64,000 nt of DNA from Bacteroidota bacterium (GTDB lineage: Bacteria; Bacteroidota; Bacteroidia; AKYH767-A; OLB10), in assembly GCA_016714005.1 (NCBI GenBank), contig JADJOA010000005.1, forward strand, positions 1-64,000, given 5' to 3'. Below the pieces are notes generated by a model. The model saw only the letters and a list, made by a program, of their open reading frames with translations. It searched no databases and was not told the origin of the DNA. Shown piece by piece: positions 38,193 to 49,830 of the stretch (position 1 is its first letter; each line of letters begins with the position of its first letter). A program made the position numbers and the translations under genes.

Positions 38193-39384
38193 ATGGCACC
38201 ACTGTTCTGTAATTGTTTAGCTTAGCAATTATACGGTGGTGAAATTTATCAAGCATTTCATCTGATGAGTGACTAGCCAATAAATCAATCAGGTTTTCCA
38301 TGCCGAACATTTCACCGGTTTTATTTTCCACATCGGTAATGCCATCTGTGTAACAAAACAAAATTGATTGAGGTGTGATTGAAAAATGCCCTTCATTTAA
38401 AAAAGGTAATTCATCAAACATGCCAAGCCCGGTTGTTCCTTTATCGAGCTGCTGATGATTAACACCATTATAAAACAAAGGAGGATTATGCCCGGCATTT
38501 ATGTAATTAACCAAATTGTGAGCAAGGTTTATTTGCGCAATAAAAAAGGTGATAAATTTTTCGCCTTTTGCAATTTTGTTTACACACCGGTTTAACTCAT
38601 GCACAATTTGCGCCAATGAGGCTTTTTGATTTACCAATGCATGCATGTTTGCCTGAAAATTTGCCATCAACATGGCAGCAGCCATTCCTTTTCCACTTAC
38701 ATCAGCCATACATAAGATAAACTCCTCATCACTTACTTTAATAAAGTCGTAATAATCTCCGCCTACATGCTGATGCGGTAAATAAAAAGCATCAACCTGC
38801 ATGCGTGTGTGTGAATCAAGCGTAGAGGGGATTAACATTTCCTGTACCTCTGCTGCAAGTTCTAACTCTTTGCGCAAGGCAGCTTGCGCTATACTTTCTT
38901 TAGTAAGCCTTTTATTTTCTATCGCAACAACAATAATGTTGGTTATGGTGTGAATAAATGGCAACACTTCACGTTTCGAAAAATCTTCACTGCCTTTTAT
39001 ATCTCCAATTAAAGCGTAAGCCAAAAGTTTATTGTTATGATAAACCGGTATGGCACTTTCATTTTTTTTCAACCATTCGGGGGCTGCAATTTTTTTTTCG
39101 TTAAGCGAGTTTAAACTGCCAGAAAAAACATCTGGATTTATTTCATTGTTTTCATCAAAGCCGAAAGAAAAAATTTTGTGCCAGCTTTCCTCATGTACAA
39201 AAAGCAAAGCCTTTCCTACCTGTAAATGTTGCTGTAACACATTTTGATAAATGTTATAGAGCTGCGAAGCCTCTAAATTGTAATTAATGGCTTTGGTAAT
39301 TTGCAACAACCAGTGCAGTTGTAGTTTTTTACTTTCTAATTCGAATTTACTTTCAATTGTCAATGGTGAATTGTGAATAGGCAA
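38152..39384 (-). CDS. GAF-like / PP2C SpoIIE-type serine phosphatase (RsbU-like)
   Basis: Intact 410 residues. Residues about 20-180 are a GAF-like sensor with a short coiled coil at the end (KESIAQAALRKELELAAEVQ). The phosphatase domain starts EMLIPS and shows HVGGDYYDFIKV, MADVSGKGMAAAMLMAN, FITFFIAQINL, INAGHNPPLFY, CYTDGITDVEN and the terminal PFTDDVTMF, giving all the metal-binding aspartates. Such proteins dephosphorylate anti-sigma-factor antagonists; no partner is visible here. Confidence 0.9.
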   Translation of the reverse strand: MPIHNSPLTIESKFELESKKLQLHWLLQITKAINYNLEASQLYNIYQNVLQQHLQVGKALLFVHEESWHKIFSFGFDENNEINPDVFSGSLNSLNEKKIAAPEWLKKNESAIPVYHNNKLLAYALIGDIKGSEDFSKREVLPFIHTITNIIVVAIENKRLTKESIAQAALRKELELAAEVQEMLIPSTLDSHTRMQVDAFYLPHQHVGGDYYDFIKVSDEEFILCMADVSGKGMAAAMLMANFQANMHALVNQKASLAQIVHELNRCVNKIAKGEKFITFFIAQINLAHNLVNYINAGHNPPLFYNGVNHQQLDKGTTGLGMFDELPFLNEGHFSITPQSILFCYTDGITDVENKTGEMFGMENLIDLLASHSSDEMLDKFHHRIIAKLNNYRTVVPFTDDVTMFSCRFY

Positions 39385-39440
39385 AGGAAGATGGGCTGTG
39401 GTCTATGATCTTCTTATTTTGAACTTGACTTTTTCCTCTT

Positions 39441-40371
39441 TCAACTTTTTTTCCTGACCAAATCCGGCAAATACTTTAATGCTGCAATCTCCTTCATCTT
39501 TTCACGGGCTTCTTCTGCGGGTGAGCCAAAATATATTTTACCGGCTTTTAATGTTTGTCCTACTCCTGATTGTGCGAGCACAACTGCTCCTTTTTCAATA
39601 ACAATATCGCTGCGCACACCTACCTGTCCCCACATGGTAACATTATCTTCAATTTTAACCACACCGGCAATACCAACCTGCGCGGCAAATAAGCAATTTT
39701 TACCAATAACGGTATCGTGCCCCACATGCACATGGTTATCTAACTTGCTGCCTTTACCAATAACAGTGTTGCGACTTACACCTTTATCAATAGTTGACAT
39801 TGCGCCAATTTCCACATCATCTTCTATCACCACGCTTCCGCACGAATGCATTTTATCGTAAAACTCAGGTCTCTTTTTATAATAGAAAGCATCGGCACCT
39901 ATTACGGTGTTGGCATGTATGATAACGTTATCGCCAATGGTGCAGCCATCATACACAACCACTCCAGGATACAGCACACAATTTTTTCCAACAGTAACAT
40001 CATTGCCCAGAAAAACATTAGGCATTATGTTACTCCCCTCACCAACTTTTGCGCTCTTGCTCACCATTTCTTTTGAATAACTATTTGGAGAGAAGTGTTT
40101 GGTCAAAAATTATAATCCCTAAAAAGGATCATCACTAAACAAAAGCGACTTGCCTAAGGGGCATTTCACTTCTTTATTAATTAAAATGGTGGTGGCAGCG
40201 CTTGTTAAAGATTTGTCGTAATACTTTGGGTGATCAACAAAAAGTTAAATCCCCTGCTTCAACCATATGTATTTCGTTAATGCCGGTTACTGCAAAATTT
40301 TCATCGCCCGAAAATTTGGCGCTAATAAGATTAGCAATTTCTTTAAGCGAATAGGAGCGGGGTAGCTTCAT
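39441..40371 (-). CDS. lpxD: LpxD-like UDP-3-O-acylglucosamine N-acyltransferase, frameshifted
   Basis: Lipid A acyltransferase with a left-handed beta-helix. From the ATG at 40371 it reads MKLPRSYSLKEIANLI, then GDENFAVTGINEIHMVEAGDL. After breaks near 40235 and 40110 it continues with hexapeptide repeats (VGEGSNIMPNVFLGNDVTVGK...), the family signature IGAMSTIDKGVSRNT, the catalytic His segment KLDNHVHVGHDTVIG and a C-terminal YFGSPAEEAREKM. About 310 residues in all, shorter than classical LpxD, matching the second LpxD-like group of Bacteroidota. Confidence 0.8.
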
Positions 40372-40421
40372 TTGTAGTGTTAAGACCTTTAAACAACAAT
40401 TAAACTTGAAACAATTGTGAA

Positions 40422-40429
40422 CAAAAGTA
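40422..40429 (-). promoter_or_regulatory. candidate -7 box for lpxD
   Basis: On the minus strand this reads TACTTTTG, a match to TAnnTTTG, about 50 bases before the lpxD start. Confidence 0.4.
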
Positions 40430-40481
40430 AAAATAACCAAATCATATTTGACATTTCTCTTTTACTTACCCTTAAAAATCC

Positions 40482-40489
40482 TACTTTCG
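40482..40489 (+). promoter_or_regulatory. candidate -7 box for typA
   Basis: TACTTTCG is one base from TAnnTTTG; the leader to the ATG at 40603 would be about 110 bases. It contains a duplicated 21-base unit (ctcaagacacaaaactcYgaa) at about 40550-40593. Confidence 0.35.
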
Positions 40490-40602
40490 CGACCCATTTT
40501 GGAAAACAAGAGATAGGGGATAAAAGTCAAAGGTCAAAAGATTAGGTAGGCTCAAGACACAAAACTCTGAACTCAAGACACAAAACTCCGAACTCATTTC
40601 AC

Positions 40603-42413
40603 ATGAATAACATCAGAAACATTGCCATCATTGCCCACGTTGACCACGGAAAAACTACGCTGGTTGACAAAATTCTTCATCAGTCTAAAGTATTCAGAGA
40701 TAACCAGGAAACCGGTGAACTCATTTTAGATAATAACGACCTTGAGCGTGAGCGAGGCATTACCATTGTTGCTAAAAACGTTTCGGTAACATACAAAGGC
40801 ACCAAGATTAATATTATTGATACACCCAGGACGCAGATTTTGGCGGTGAGGTTGAACGTGTGCTTACAATGGCTGATGGAGTTTTACTTTTGGTTGATGC
40901 CTTTGAAGGGCCCATGCCACAAACACGTTTCGTTTTACAAAAAGCTATCTCACTTGGTTTAAAACCAATTGTGGTAGTTAATAAAGTTGATAAAGAAAAT
41001 TGCAGACCTGATGAAGTGCATGAGCAGGTTTTTGATTTGATGTTTCATCTTGAGGCTACTGAAGAGCAGTTGGATTTTCCTACATTTTACGGTTCTTCAA
41101 AACATGGGTGGATGAGCGCTGATTGGAAAAATCAGACTACAGATATTACCGCATTGCTGGATGGAATTATAGAACACATTCCTGCTGCACCTTATAACGA
41201 GGGTACACCACAGTTGCAGATTACATCGCTTGATTATTCAAGTTATGTTGGGCGTATAGCCATAGGCAGATTACACCGTGGTGAGTTAAAGGAAAACATG
41301 CCTGTTAGTTTGGTAAAGCGCGATGGCACTATTAAAAAGAACCGCATTAAAGAGCTTTTTGTCTTCGAGGGCTTGGGTAGAAAAAAAGTTGCAGAGGTAA
41401 AATCAGGAGATATATGCGCCATTAACGGTTTGGAAGATTTTGAAATTGGTGATACTGTTGCCGATTTTGAAAACCCTGAAGGATTAAAACCTATTGCCGT
41501 TGACGAGCCTACCATGAGCATGTTGTTTACCATTAACAACTCTCCGTTTTTTGGTAAGGAAGGTAAGTTTGTAACATCACGCCATTTGCGCGACAGATTA
41601 TATAAAGAGACAGAAAAGAATCTTGCATTGCGTGTTGAAGAAACGGATTCGCCCGATGCATATTTGGTTTATGGCAGGGGCATTTTGCATTTGTCTATTT
41701 TGATAGAAACAATGCGCAGAGAAGGATATGAGCTACAGGTAGGTCAGCCGCAGGTTATTATTAAAGAGATAGATGGAATGAAGCATGAACCGGTAGAAAA
41801 TTTAACAGTTGATGTACCCGGTGATGTTGCTGGTAAAGTAATTGAATTGGTTACTATGCGCAAAGGAGAGCTTTTGGTAATGGAACCAAAAGGAGATTTG
41901 CAGCATTTAGAGTTTACTATACCTGCACGTGGTATAATTGGTTTGCGCAACAATGTGCTTACCGCTACAGCGGGCGAAGCAATTATGGCGCACCGTTTTA
42001 AGGCCTATGAAGCATGGAAAGGCTCCATACCCGGGCGTATTGCCGGTGTGTTAATTGCAAAAGAGGCGGGTACTGCCACCGCTTATTCTATTGACAAGTT
42101 ACAAGAGCGCGGAGCATTTTTTATTGACCCGGGTGATGTTATTTACGGAGGGCAACTTATTGGCGAACATATACGCCCTACTGATTTAATTGTAAACCCC
42201 TGCGAAGCAAAAAAACTTTCTAACGTGCGCGCCACAGGCAGTGATGATGCTGCGCGCATTACACCCAAAAGAAATTTTTCCTTGGAAGAAGCCATGGAAT
42301 ACATTGGCAACGATGAGTATTTGGAGGTAACACCCAAAGCCCTCCGTATGCGCAAAATACACTTAGACGAAAACGTGCGCAAGCGCATGGAGCGTAAGTT
42401 GGAGAACGCTTAA
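40603..42413 (+). CDS. typA: translational GTPase TypA/BipA, one frameshift
   Basis: Ribosome-associated GTPase. G1 AHVDHGKTTLVDKIL at residues 10-24, ERGITIVAKNVSV for G2, IIDTP at G3, VVVNKVDKENCRPDE at G4. Later segments GRGILHLSILIETMRREGYE and IPARGIIGLRNNVLT are diagnostic of TypA rather than LepA or EF-G. The frame breaks within the G3 motif at about 40830: TP-GHADFGGEVERVL is scrambled by a net one-base loss. Corrected length is about 604 residues, the norm for TypA. Confidence 0.95.
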
Positions 42414-42666
42414 AGGGAATTAGAAATTATGAGTTATAAATTGCGCCAGCAACTCCAATCTGTGTGATAGCAAGTGTAAGAGCGAGAGGGGTTAGGGGGT
42501 GTGTTAAAACAATAGTTGCAAGGTATTGTGCGTAAGCTCTGCTGACAGGTTTTGCTCAATTATAAAATGAAGTTTTTATTTCTTTTTTTTTCATTAATGG
42601 TTAAAACAGTTTTGTTTAATGAGTTGATTAACTATTTAAGTTTGAAGTTCACTAATTAATTTGGTT

Positions 42667-42970
42667 ATGCTCCGTTTCTTCAACCTATTTACAGAAATAA
42701 TTGGCTGGTTACAGATTGTTGCTTCTCCTTTTCTTGTAGGTATTGTAATTGGGGCTTTAATTTATTTACAAAATCCTTCTGAAACTCGTCTTATTTTCTC
42801 AACCATTATTGTATTAACAGGGTTAATTACAGGAATTATTTTTGCAAATAGGTTTGGAGAAAAAAGGGACAATTAATTTTTTATCTCGCTTAAGTGCAAC
42901 TCCTGAGCTGGATAATGAAGAGGAGTCAGAGAAAACTAAAAATTCTTCAGGATCATCAATGAGCCATTAA
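42667..42970 (+). CDS. small membrane protein, one frameshift
   Basis: ATG 42667 opens MLRFFNLFTEIIGWLQIVASPFLVG with two hydrophobic helices (about 8-34 and 43-61). The printed frame stops at 42876, but shifting one base at the A6 run near 42860 continues with GTINFLSRLSATPELDNEEE and an acidic, serine-rich tail, ending TAA at 42968-42970, about 100 residues in all. No family recognised. Confidence 0.5.
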
Positions 42971-43124
42971 GGGTAGTGTAGTTAATTTTCTGTGCAACTC
43001 TGTATCTCCAAGTCTCTGTGTTGCTTTTACTACAACTTAGCCCGATGGCTATCAGACATTAAGGACACTGGGTTTAACTGATAGACCATATGGTAATAGT
43101 GTAAAGTACTATCTCAGCAATTTG

Positions 43125-43132
43125 TAAATTTG
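43125..43132 (+). promoter_or_regulatory. candidate -7 box for mqnE
   Basis: TAAATTTG matches TAnnTTTG, 19 bases before the mqnE ATG at 43151. Confidence 0.45.
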
Positions 43133-43150
43133 CATTCATTCTCTACAACC

Positions 43151-44262
43151 ATGCTTACATCAGAAACAGTTACAGACACCACCCTCCAGCAAATTGCCGA
43201 TAAAGTTTACGCCTCTAAAAGAATTACGCCCGAAGAAGGCATTTATTTATACCAACATGCCGAGCTGGGTTTTGCTGGTGAACTTGCCAATTTCATAAGA
43301 GAAAAAAAGAACGGCAACAACACGTACTTCAATCGTAACTATCATATTGAGCCCACCAACGTTTGTATTTTTTCTTGCAAGTTTTGCAGCTACAGCCAGG
43401 AGTATAAACATAAAGAGGAAGGATGGGAGTTAAGCAAGCAGCAAATAATGGATAAGGTGTTGAGCTATACTGATGATGCTGTTACCGAAGTGCACATAGT
43501 TGGTGGTGTTCATCCTAAAATGGACATAAATTATTTTGCTGATGTATTACGCGAAATAAAAAAGGTTAGACCTAACCTGCACATCAAAGGCTTTACGGCT
43601 GTTGAGTTGGATTACATGATTCGTAAAGCAAAAATGGAGATAAAGAAGGTTTGCAATTTTTAAAGATGCCGGACTTGATTCTATACCCGGTGGTGGTGCC
43701 GAAATTTTTGGCGAAACCATCCATAAACAAGTTTGTGCTGATAAATGCACCGGTGAGAATGGCTTTTTATACACCAAACTGCGCACAGTATTGGTTTAAA
43801 AGTAATGCCACTATGTTGTACGGACATATAGAAAATTTTGCGCATCGTATTGACCACATGAACCGGCTGCGTTTGTTGCAGGATAAAACCGGAGGCTTCA
43901 ATACTTTTATTCCGCTTAAATTTAGAAACAAGGATAATGACATGAGCCATGTTGCGGAAAGTTCGGTGATTGAAGATTTGCGTAACTATGCCATTGCAAG
44001 AATATTTATGGACAACTTTGATCACATAAAAGCATACTGGCCCATGATAGGCAGACAAACTGCCCAACTTTCGCAAACCTTTGGTTTGGATGATTTGGAC
44101 GGAACCATAGATGACTCAACAAAAATTTACAGTATGGCAGGTGCCGAAGAACAAACACCTTCTTTAACAACAAACGAGTTAATTGATTTGATAAAGTCGG
44201 TTGGAAAAAACCCTGTTGAAAGAGATACTTTGTATGGTGTGATAAAAGATTATAAAAGCTAG
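43151..44262 (+). CDS. mqnE: aminodeoxyfutalosine synthase, frameshifted
   Basis: Radical SAM enzyme of the futalosine route to menaquinone; it joins chorismate-derived 3-[(1-carboxyvinyl)oxy]benzoate to SAM. The cluster motif CIFSCKFC supplies Cys72, Cys76 and Cys79. Conserved segments: YFNRNYHIEPTNV, AVTEVHIVGGVHPKM, NLHIKGFTAVELDYM, DSIPGGGAEIFGETI, FIPLKFRNKDNDMSH and GTIDDSTKIYSMAG, matching MqnE better than its relative MqnC. Breaks occur near 43645-43660 and 43760. Corrected length is about 370 residues. Other mqn genes are not in the window. Confidence 0.88.
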
Positions 44263-44411
44263 AATTCAAAGCAATTAAGTACGAAGAACAATTGTAAATC
44301 ATAAAGTCTTTTGCCAAAAAGTGTTATTTGAAAATCTCTGAATCTTCAGCCGAATAAGTAATCTTATATTAGTTAATAATATTTAAAAATCCTGATAAAC
44401 CTTCAGATGCT

Positions 44412-44792
44412 ATGAAAAATCGTATAGATTATTGTAATGCGGCAATAAGAGAGTTTTCTGATTTGATTTTTGATGAGTTTAATAATGTTTATTTTTTTTC
44501 GGTTGGTCCAGAGTACGGAATTGAACTTAGGTCAAAAAGCTTAAAAAAGGAAATTAGAATTACATTTTCATACTATGTAAATAATAGCAACTGGATGATT
44601 GAGATTTACAACCATAAATCTTTATTTCCTTTTAACAAAAAAGCAATTAACATTGTATTGAATGAGAGGTATGAGAAAGACGAAGACTTCGTAAAAATTC
44701 CTAAGATAATTGACGACAATAATATTTCTACCGTATTTGGTATGCTATCAGACTTCTTAGTTGATAATGTTAGGATATTAGAAAAACCTTAA
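44412..44792 (+). CDS. hypothetical protein, 126 aa
   Basis: Intact soluble protein without signal peptide or membrane helix. Mixed alpha/beta composition, with YGIELRSKSLKKEIRITFSYY and NNISTVFGMLSDFLVDNV. No family recognised. Isolated between mqnE and the convergent cystathionine beta-synthase; it could be an immunity-like or orphan accessory protein, but nothing supports a function. Confidence 0.5.
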   Translation: MKNRIDYCNAAIREFSDLIFDEFNNVYFFSVGPEYGIELRSKSLKKEIRITFSYYVNNSNWMIEIYNHKSLFPFNKKAINIVLNERYEKDEDFVKIPKIIDDNNISTVFGMLSDFLVDNVRILEKP

Positions 44793-44835
44793 AAATCAGG
44801 CTATAGTTTTTTCATTCAAAGCATGCTTCTAGGCC

Positions 44836-46203
44836 TTACATCAACGCCTTTGCAATATCATGCTTGGTAATGATGTAAGTTTTATCCTGTTTAAAATCCT
44901 TAATCATTACCGCTTTGTTTTTTTCAGAAATCATTTTTGATAACGCGCCCACCGAAGTAGTTGCATCTACAAACAAAAATGCTTCTTCCATTATTGTTTC
45001 TATGGGTTTGTGTTTTACTTCTTTACCGCTTAGCAAGGATTGCAAAATTCTATCTTCACTCACCGAGCCAACAATCCTGCTGCCGTTTGTTACAGGCATT
45101 TGCGAAAAATTATTTGCAGTCATAATTGAATATGCCTCTGCAATGGTTTTGTTTTGAGCTATCGTAAGCAGCTCAATGTTCTTTCTTGATTCAACCAAAT
45201 CAAGCGCTGTCATTCCTTTTGCATCTAAATAGCCTTTGGCAAGCATCCACTCATCATTAAATATTTTGGCAAGGTAGCGCGAACCGTGGTCATGAAAAAT
45301 AACAACCACTACATCTGTTGGTTTTAGTTTATCTTTAAGCTGATGCAATCCTGCAATAGCGCTGCCTGCACTGTTACCAACCCATATACCTTCTTTGCGT
45401 ACAATATTACGCGTCATAACAGCAGCATCTTTATCGGTAACTTTTTCAAAATGATCTATCACTTTAAAATCGTAATTCTCAGGAATAAAATCTTCGCCAA
45501 TGCCTTCGGTTACGTAAGGATAAATTTCATTCTTATCCATTTTACCTGTTTCATGAAATGTTTTTAATACTGAACCATAGGTATCAATTCCCCATACTTT
45601 AATGTTCGGATTTTTTTCTTTCAAAAATTTTCCTGTCCCAATAATGGTTCCGCCCGTACCTGCACCAACCAAAAGATGTGTAATTTTTCCATCGGTCTGC
45701 TCCCAAATTTCAGGTCCTGTTTGCTCATAATGTGCTGGCGGTTACTTAAATTATCATACTGGTTTGCTTTCCACGAATTAGGAATTTCTTTTACCAATCT
45801 AGATGAAACAGAATAATAAGAACGTGGGTCTTCAGGATCAACATTGGTAGGACAAACAATTACATCGGCACCAAAAGCCTTAAGCGCATCTACTTTTTCT
45901 TTAGATTGTTTATCGGTAGTGGTAAAAATACATTTATACCCTTTTATAATGGCAGCAATAGCTAGTCCCATTCCGGTGTTACCGCTGGTTGCCTTCAATA
46001 ATAGTTCCACCCGGTTTTAATGCTCCCGTTTTTTCGGCATCCTCAATCATCTTTAGCGCCATACGGTCTTTAATAGAGTTACCCGGATTAAACGTTTCAA
46101 CCTTGGCAAGAACCGTGGCAGAAATACCTTCCACAACTTTATTTAATTTAACCAAAGGAGTGTTGCCAATTGCGTCTAATATATTGTTGCAAATTTTTTT
46201 CAT
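44836..46203 (-). CDS. cystathionine beta-synthase (PLP + CBS domain pair), frameshifted
   Basis: Homocysteine + serine to cystathionine, or a cysteine-synthase-like reaction. The PLP lysine is in NSIKDRMALKM (Lys45); TSGNTGMGLA is the substrate loop; GAGTGGTIIGTG binds the PLP phosphate; SAGSA lies near the C-terminus of the catalytic domain. Two CBS motifs follow (MTANNFSQMPVTNGSRIVG and IMEEAFLFVDATTSVGAL). Breaks are near 45990 and 45720. Corrected length about 455 residues. The CBS pair makes cystathionine beta-synthase more likely than CysK/CysM. Confidence 0.87.
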
Positions 46204-46322
46204 TAAAGTATTAATAAATATTTGGGAGGCGAAGATAAAAAATGAATTCGCAAAAACTTTAGAGTAACTATTTTAGGTTTCATCAATAGTTTTATGACTT
46301 TAGCCGATAAAATTTAAAGCAA

Positions 46323-46784
46323 ATGTTAATGAAAAAGAAACACGTATTTGAGAAATTGGCGCATAGGGCAACAGAGTTTAGCGGATCAACTTTAGCCTTT
46401 ATGCTAGCATTAGTTACAATATTAATTTGGCTTATTACCGGACCGTATTTTAAGTATAGCGATACCTGGCAGTTGGTAATTAATACAGGCACCACCATTG
46501 TTACGTTTTTAATGGTATTTTTAATACAGCGAATGCAAAACAAAGATTCTCAGGCAATACATCTTAAATTAAATGAATTGGTGGCTGCATTAGACGGACC
46601 AAGCAACAGACTTATAGATGTAGAGGAAATTTCAGAGGAAGAATTGAAAATTTTAAGTAGCTATTACCAGAAACTTGCTGAAATGGCAAAGAAAGAAAAA
46701 AAACTTTCAGTATCTCATTCAATTGAAGAAGCAATGGAACTACACGAAGAAAAGTATTCGAGAACGAAGCAAAAAAGCAAGTAA
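46323..46784 (+). CDS. low-affinity iron permease family protein
   Basis: Intact 153 residues. Two helices: STLAFMLALVTILIWLITGP and WQLVINTGTTIVTFLMVFLIQ, separated by YFKYSDT, then the signature QRMQNKDSQAIHLKLNELV that defines this Pfam family (related to part of fungal Fet4). The bacterial members are not shown to transport iron. Convergent with the B12-uptake operon. Confidence 0.85.
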   Translation: MLMKKKHVFEKLAHRATEFSGSTLAFMLALVTILIWLITGPYFKYSDTWQLVINTGTTIVTFLMVFLIQRMQNKDSQAIHLKLNELVAALDGPSNRLIDVEEISEEELKILSSYYQKLAEMAKKEKKLSVSHSIEEAMELHEEKYSRTKQKSK

Positions 46785-46803
46785 AATATTGAAAGTTTTT
46801 TAG

Positions 46804-47843
46804 TTACTTAAAATAGAAGTCGCCCGGAATAATTCCTGCTAAAAAAGTATTGAGTTGAGTTCCTGTTGCATCGTATCGGTAAATTTTTCCACGTTGTACG
46901 TAATCAATCGCATCAGAAACATAAATTTCATTTGATGCTGGATTAATACCAAGCCCGTAAAAGTTTTTGGTGCCGTGAGCAATAAATGGAGCAGGAGGCA
47001 GGCTTAATGCAGTAATAGACATCCTATATAAATCGTTGTTTAAATAGTATAAAGTATCATTACCACTGTTCATGTTCAATCGCCACGGAGTTTCTGTTGG
47101 GTTTGAAAAAGTGAAGGATAGTTCCACAGAATTATTCAATGGATTAATTCTGTGCAATGAAGCATTAACAGCGTTACTTATACTTCCGCTACATAGAACC
47201 CAAAGTTTTCCGTTTTTATCTTCTACAATTGAGTTAGAGCCAATTCCGATTGCGATGCTATCTGTTAATACGTCTGTTAACGTATTTATCACATAGAGTT
47301 TATCGCTCAAATAGTTTGTAACAAAAACTTTTCCGTAAGACAACGCCATTTCTTCGGTTTTCCAGAGCATGAAATAGTACCTAATATGGCGTTGTTGCTT
47401 AAATCAATTATTGAAACGTAATCAGCATATAAATCTGTTACATAAGCTTTACTATTGCTAACCGGTAAAAAATAACGTGGAGAAGTAAGACCGGTTATGG
47501 TTGCAACCGATGCAAAATTACTTTCGTTAACCACCTCAATTTTTCCGGAGTTGTTTACTACCATATAAATCTTCCCATTAAAACGATGCATGCTCTGACA
47601 AACATCTCCCAAGGGTCTGTTGTTGGCAGGCGCAAACAAATCCTGTACACAATAATTGGAAGAGGGATCGTAATAACTTACCTGCGCATTACCAAACTGA
47701 AAGTTTCCCTCATTGGTTATATACACTCCGTTGGCAGCAGTGTTTATTGCTGAAATGGTAACATCTTCGGGTTTATCTTTTCTGCATGCTGTTATGATGC
47801 AGAATGCAATAAGCAATAACCATTTCTTAATCAGATATTGCAT
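46804..47843 (-). CDS. DUF5074/YncE-type beta-propeller surface lipoprotein (BtuG-like), frameshifted
   Basis: Lipobox CIITAC with Cys20, followed by RKDKPED, an acidic stretch compatible with surface export of Bacteroidota lipoproteins. Propeller blades read GVYITNEGNFQFGNAQVSYYD, RFNGKIYMVVNNSGKIEVVN, SKAYVTDLYADYVSIIDLSN, GKVFVTNYLSDKLYVINT. In Bacteroides, BtuG is a propeller lipoprotein that caps BtuB and binds B12 very tightly; this protein has the same fold class, anchor and gene context. It overlaps the preceding gene by 17 bases. The frame breaks near 47350. About 345 residues. Assignment to BtuG is inference. Confidence 0.72.
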
Positions 47844-48827
47844 GTTGAACTATTAATTTTTTTACTGCATTATTTTTTTCATCACCTAATGAAATAACAT
47901 ACACCCCTGCAGGAATATCTCTTATATCAATTCTGTTTTGATTTACTTTGTTAAGATCCATTTTTCTTACTTCTTTCCCTGTTAAATCTAAAATGGAAAT
48001 TTTTATTCCGTAATGTATATTGTTTAGGCTTATGTAAATAAATTCTGAAGTTGGATTAGGGTAAACACTAAAATCTAAAGCGACCTTATTTTCATGTAAG
48101 TTAAGAGGAGATTCGTGAATAACGCCCACGGCATCCAAATCAAATCCACTTGATGGAAACGGAGTAGTCCACGGGTCATTTATTTTATTTCCGTGACTAT
48201 CATAACGCACATACATGTCTTGAATAGAACCAACCACATCAATAACCTTAATATGAGTAACAGCGTTTGTATTTAATCCAGGTTGCCCTGTTAATTGGTT
48301 CAAGTCAATGGAGTGCCGTACAACGCTTCGTATTTTCCTGCAAGGTTGTCAATTTGTGTGGCATCAATACTACCAAAGCCGCCAACTTGTAAAGTGTCTT
48401 GCGTATAGGATGTAGAAGGAAACCGGAAATAATTTATGCCGTCAGAGCTAACTTCAACATAAGCAAGTTCAAGAAATGTGTTGCTGAAACTGTTTTCAAA
48501 AATGGCAAAATCCCAACCTGCACCATCTGTAACAGGATTTGCAAATGTGAGAATAGCTTCACCACCATCACCTAAACTTACAGTGCCATTTGTTCCTGCT
48601 TGCCCCAGTGCCATTGAGCTATCACCTGAATTAGCAAAACCTAAACTCTGATTTGAAATATCCTGCAAACCTATTATAACGGTGCATCCTGTTGCCCATG
48701 CGACAAACGCAGAGCTATCTTTATACATAGCCGTAGTTCCGGGAATGCCGGCTGGAGGTGGAAACTGTGCGGAGGCAAATTGATACATCAGCAAAGCAAT
48801 ATTAAATACAGATATTTTTTTCATCAC
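47827..48827 (-). CDS. T9SS-sorted cell surface protein of the B12 locus, frameshifted
   Basis: Signal peptide MMKKISVFNIALLMYQFASAQ. The first domain has a conserved GWDFAIFENSFSNTFLELAYVEVSSDG block and GSIDATQIDNLAGKYEALYGTP; after a break near 48300 it continues HIKVIDVVGSIQDMYVRYDSHG and SSGFDLDAVGVIHE, a family widespread beside BtuB-like receptors in this phylum. A T9SS type A domain begins FSVYPNPTSEFI. About 333 residues. Its start overlaps the stop of the DUF4465 gene (ATGA), showing operon coupling. Ligand unknown; B12 is inferred from the riboswitch-controlled context. Confidence 0.75.
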
Positions 48828-49823
48828 TCTTTAACAAATAGTTTTTTTATGTCTTTTACACCATCGTTTACAACAACTGTATAAACACCGGCAGATAATT
48901 GTTGAACAGAAATTCTGGAATGACCATTGTATATATTATTCATCATCATTTTTCTTCCTGTTACATCATAAACAGAAATTATGTTTGTTGTATTTCTTGA
49001 TTTTTTATGATGTATATCAATAGTAAGTATTTCTTTTGCGGGATTAGGGTATAAGTGTATATTATCTGTAGTAATCTCGTCATTAATTGAAAGAGGGTTA
49101 TCTGCAGTTGTAAAATTATCAATGCAAAAGAAGGAAGGTGTGTTCATTCCAAATGAACCCATATCGGTTGATGATAATGTCATTTGCAAACTGTCAACGT
49201 TTCCTAATGAAGTTAAGTCAACCCACTGCCATGTTTTTTAAAATATAATCCTGGGCGTTGTTTACAAAGCGGTAATCTGCTAAATAAAATTCAACGCTGT
49301 CATTGGTCATAACTCCGCCAAACCATTTTCTGATGGTTAATTTATACCAATCAGGATCATTACCTGTTATACCTCCAAACTTTTTTGAAAAGGCATCACC
49401 ATCTCTCATGCTCAAAGCCGCAAAAGTTGTGTTGGTAATATAAAATCCATTTACGACTTTGCCCATAGCCGTAGCGTTTAAATTAATTATCGGGTTTAAA
49501 TTTCCAACAGCATAATTATTGGAACCATTAAACCCGGATGCTGTAATGGCGCTGTAATTGTTTATAAAACCTGCTGTAGTGCTGTCCTGCATATTGGAAT
49601 ATGCCCATCCGCTTGCCCAGTAAAAAAAAGTGGAATCATATACGTTTGGAAAAATGGCATTTCCATCAGTAAATGATACGCCACCGGGAGATGCTGCTCC
49701 ATCCCAATAAGAGTTTGGTGAAAGGCTTAATGATTCAAAAGTGGAAACGGTTTGTGCATTGGCTGTTTTTAATACTGTTGTTGCAATAGCCGTGATGGAG
49801 ATAAGTTGTAAAATTTTCTGCAT
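48824..49823 (-). CDS. DUF4465 domain protein with T9SS type A domain, frameshifted
   Basis: The preferred start is the ATG at 49823 (MQKILQLISITAIATTVLKTANA), 7 bases after the receptor gene; longer in-frame starts overlap the receptor. The DUF4465 core has TFESLSLSPNSYWDGAASPGG, GFINNYSAITASGFNGSNNYAVG and TNDSVEFYLADYRF. The frame breaks near 49235 (A5 read as A6; corrected YILKTWQWVDLTSLG), then FFCIDNFTTAD and a T9SS domain (IHLYPNPAKEIL to DIKKLFVKE). About 333 residues. DUF4465 proteins recur in Bacteroidota B12 loci, where they are usually lipoproteins; here the T9SS route is used. Confidence 0.8.
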
Positions 49824-49830
49824 GTGTAAA

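Noticed and set aside
40830..40870. programmed frameshift in typA
   Set aside because: No slippery heptamer or conserved precedent in typA; a nearby pattern of random indels in the window explains it better.
43151..44262. identification as MqnC (cyclic dehypoxanthinyl futalosine synthase)
   Set aside because: The segments HIEPTNVCIFSCKFCSYS and LKFRNKDNDMSH fit the MqnE branch better.
48824..49823. naming the DUF4465 or adjacent surface protein BtuH
   Set aside because: The domain and context fit a B12-locus accessory protein, but orthology to the characterised BtuH cannot be shown by eye.
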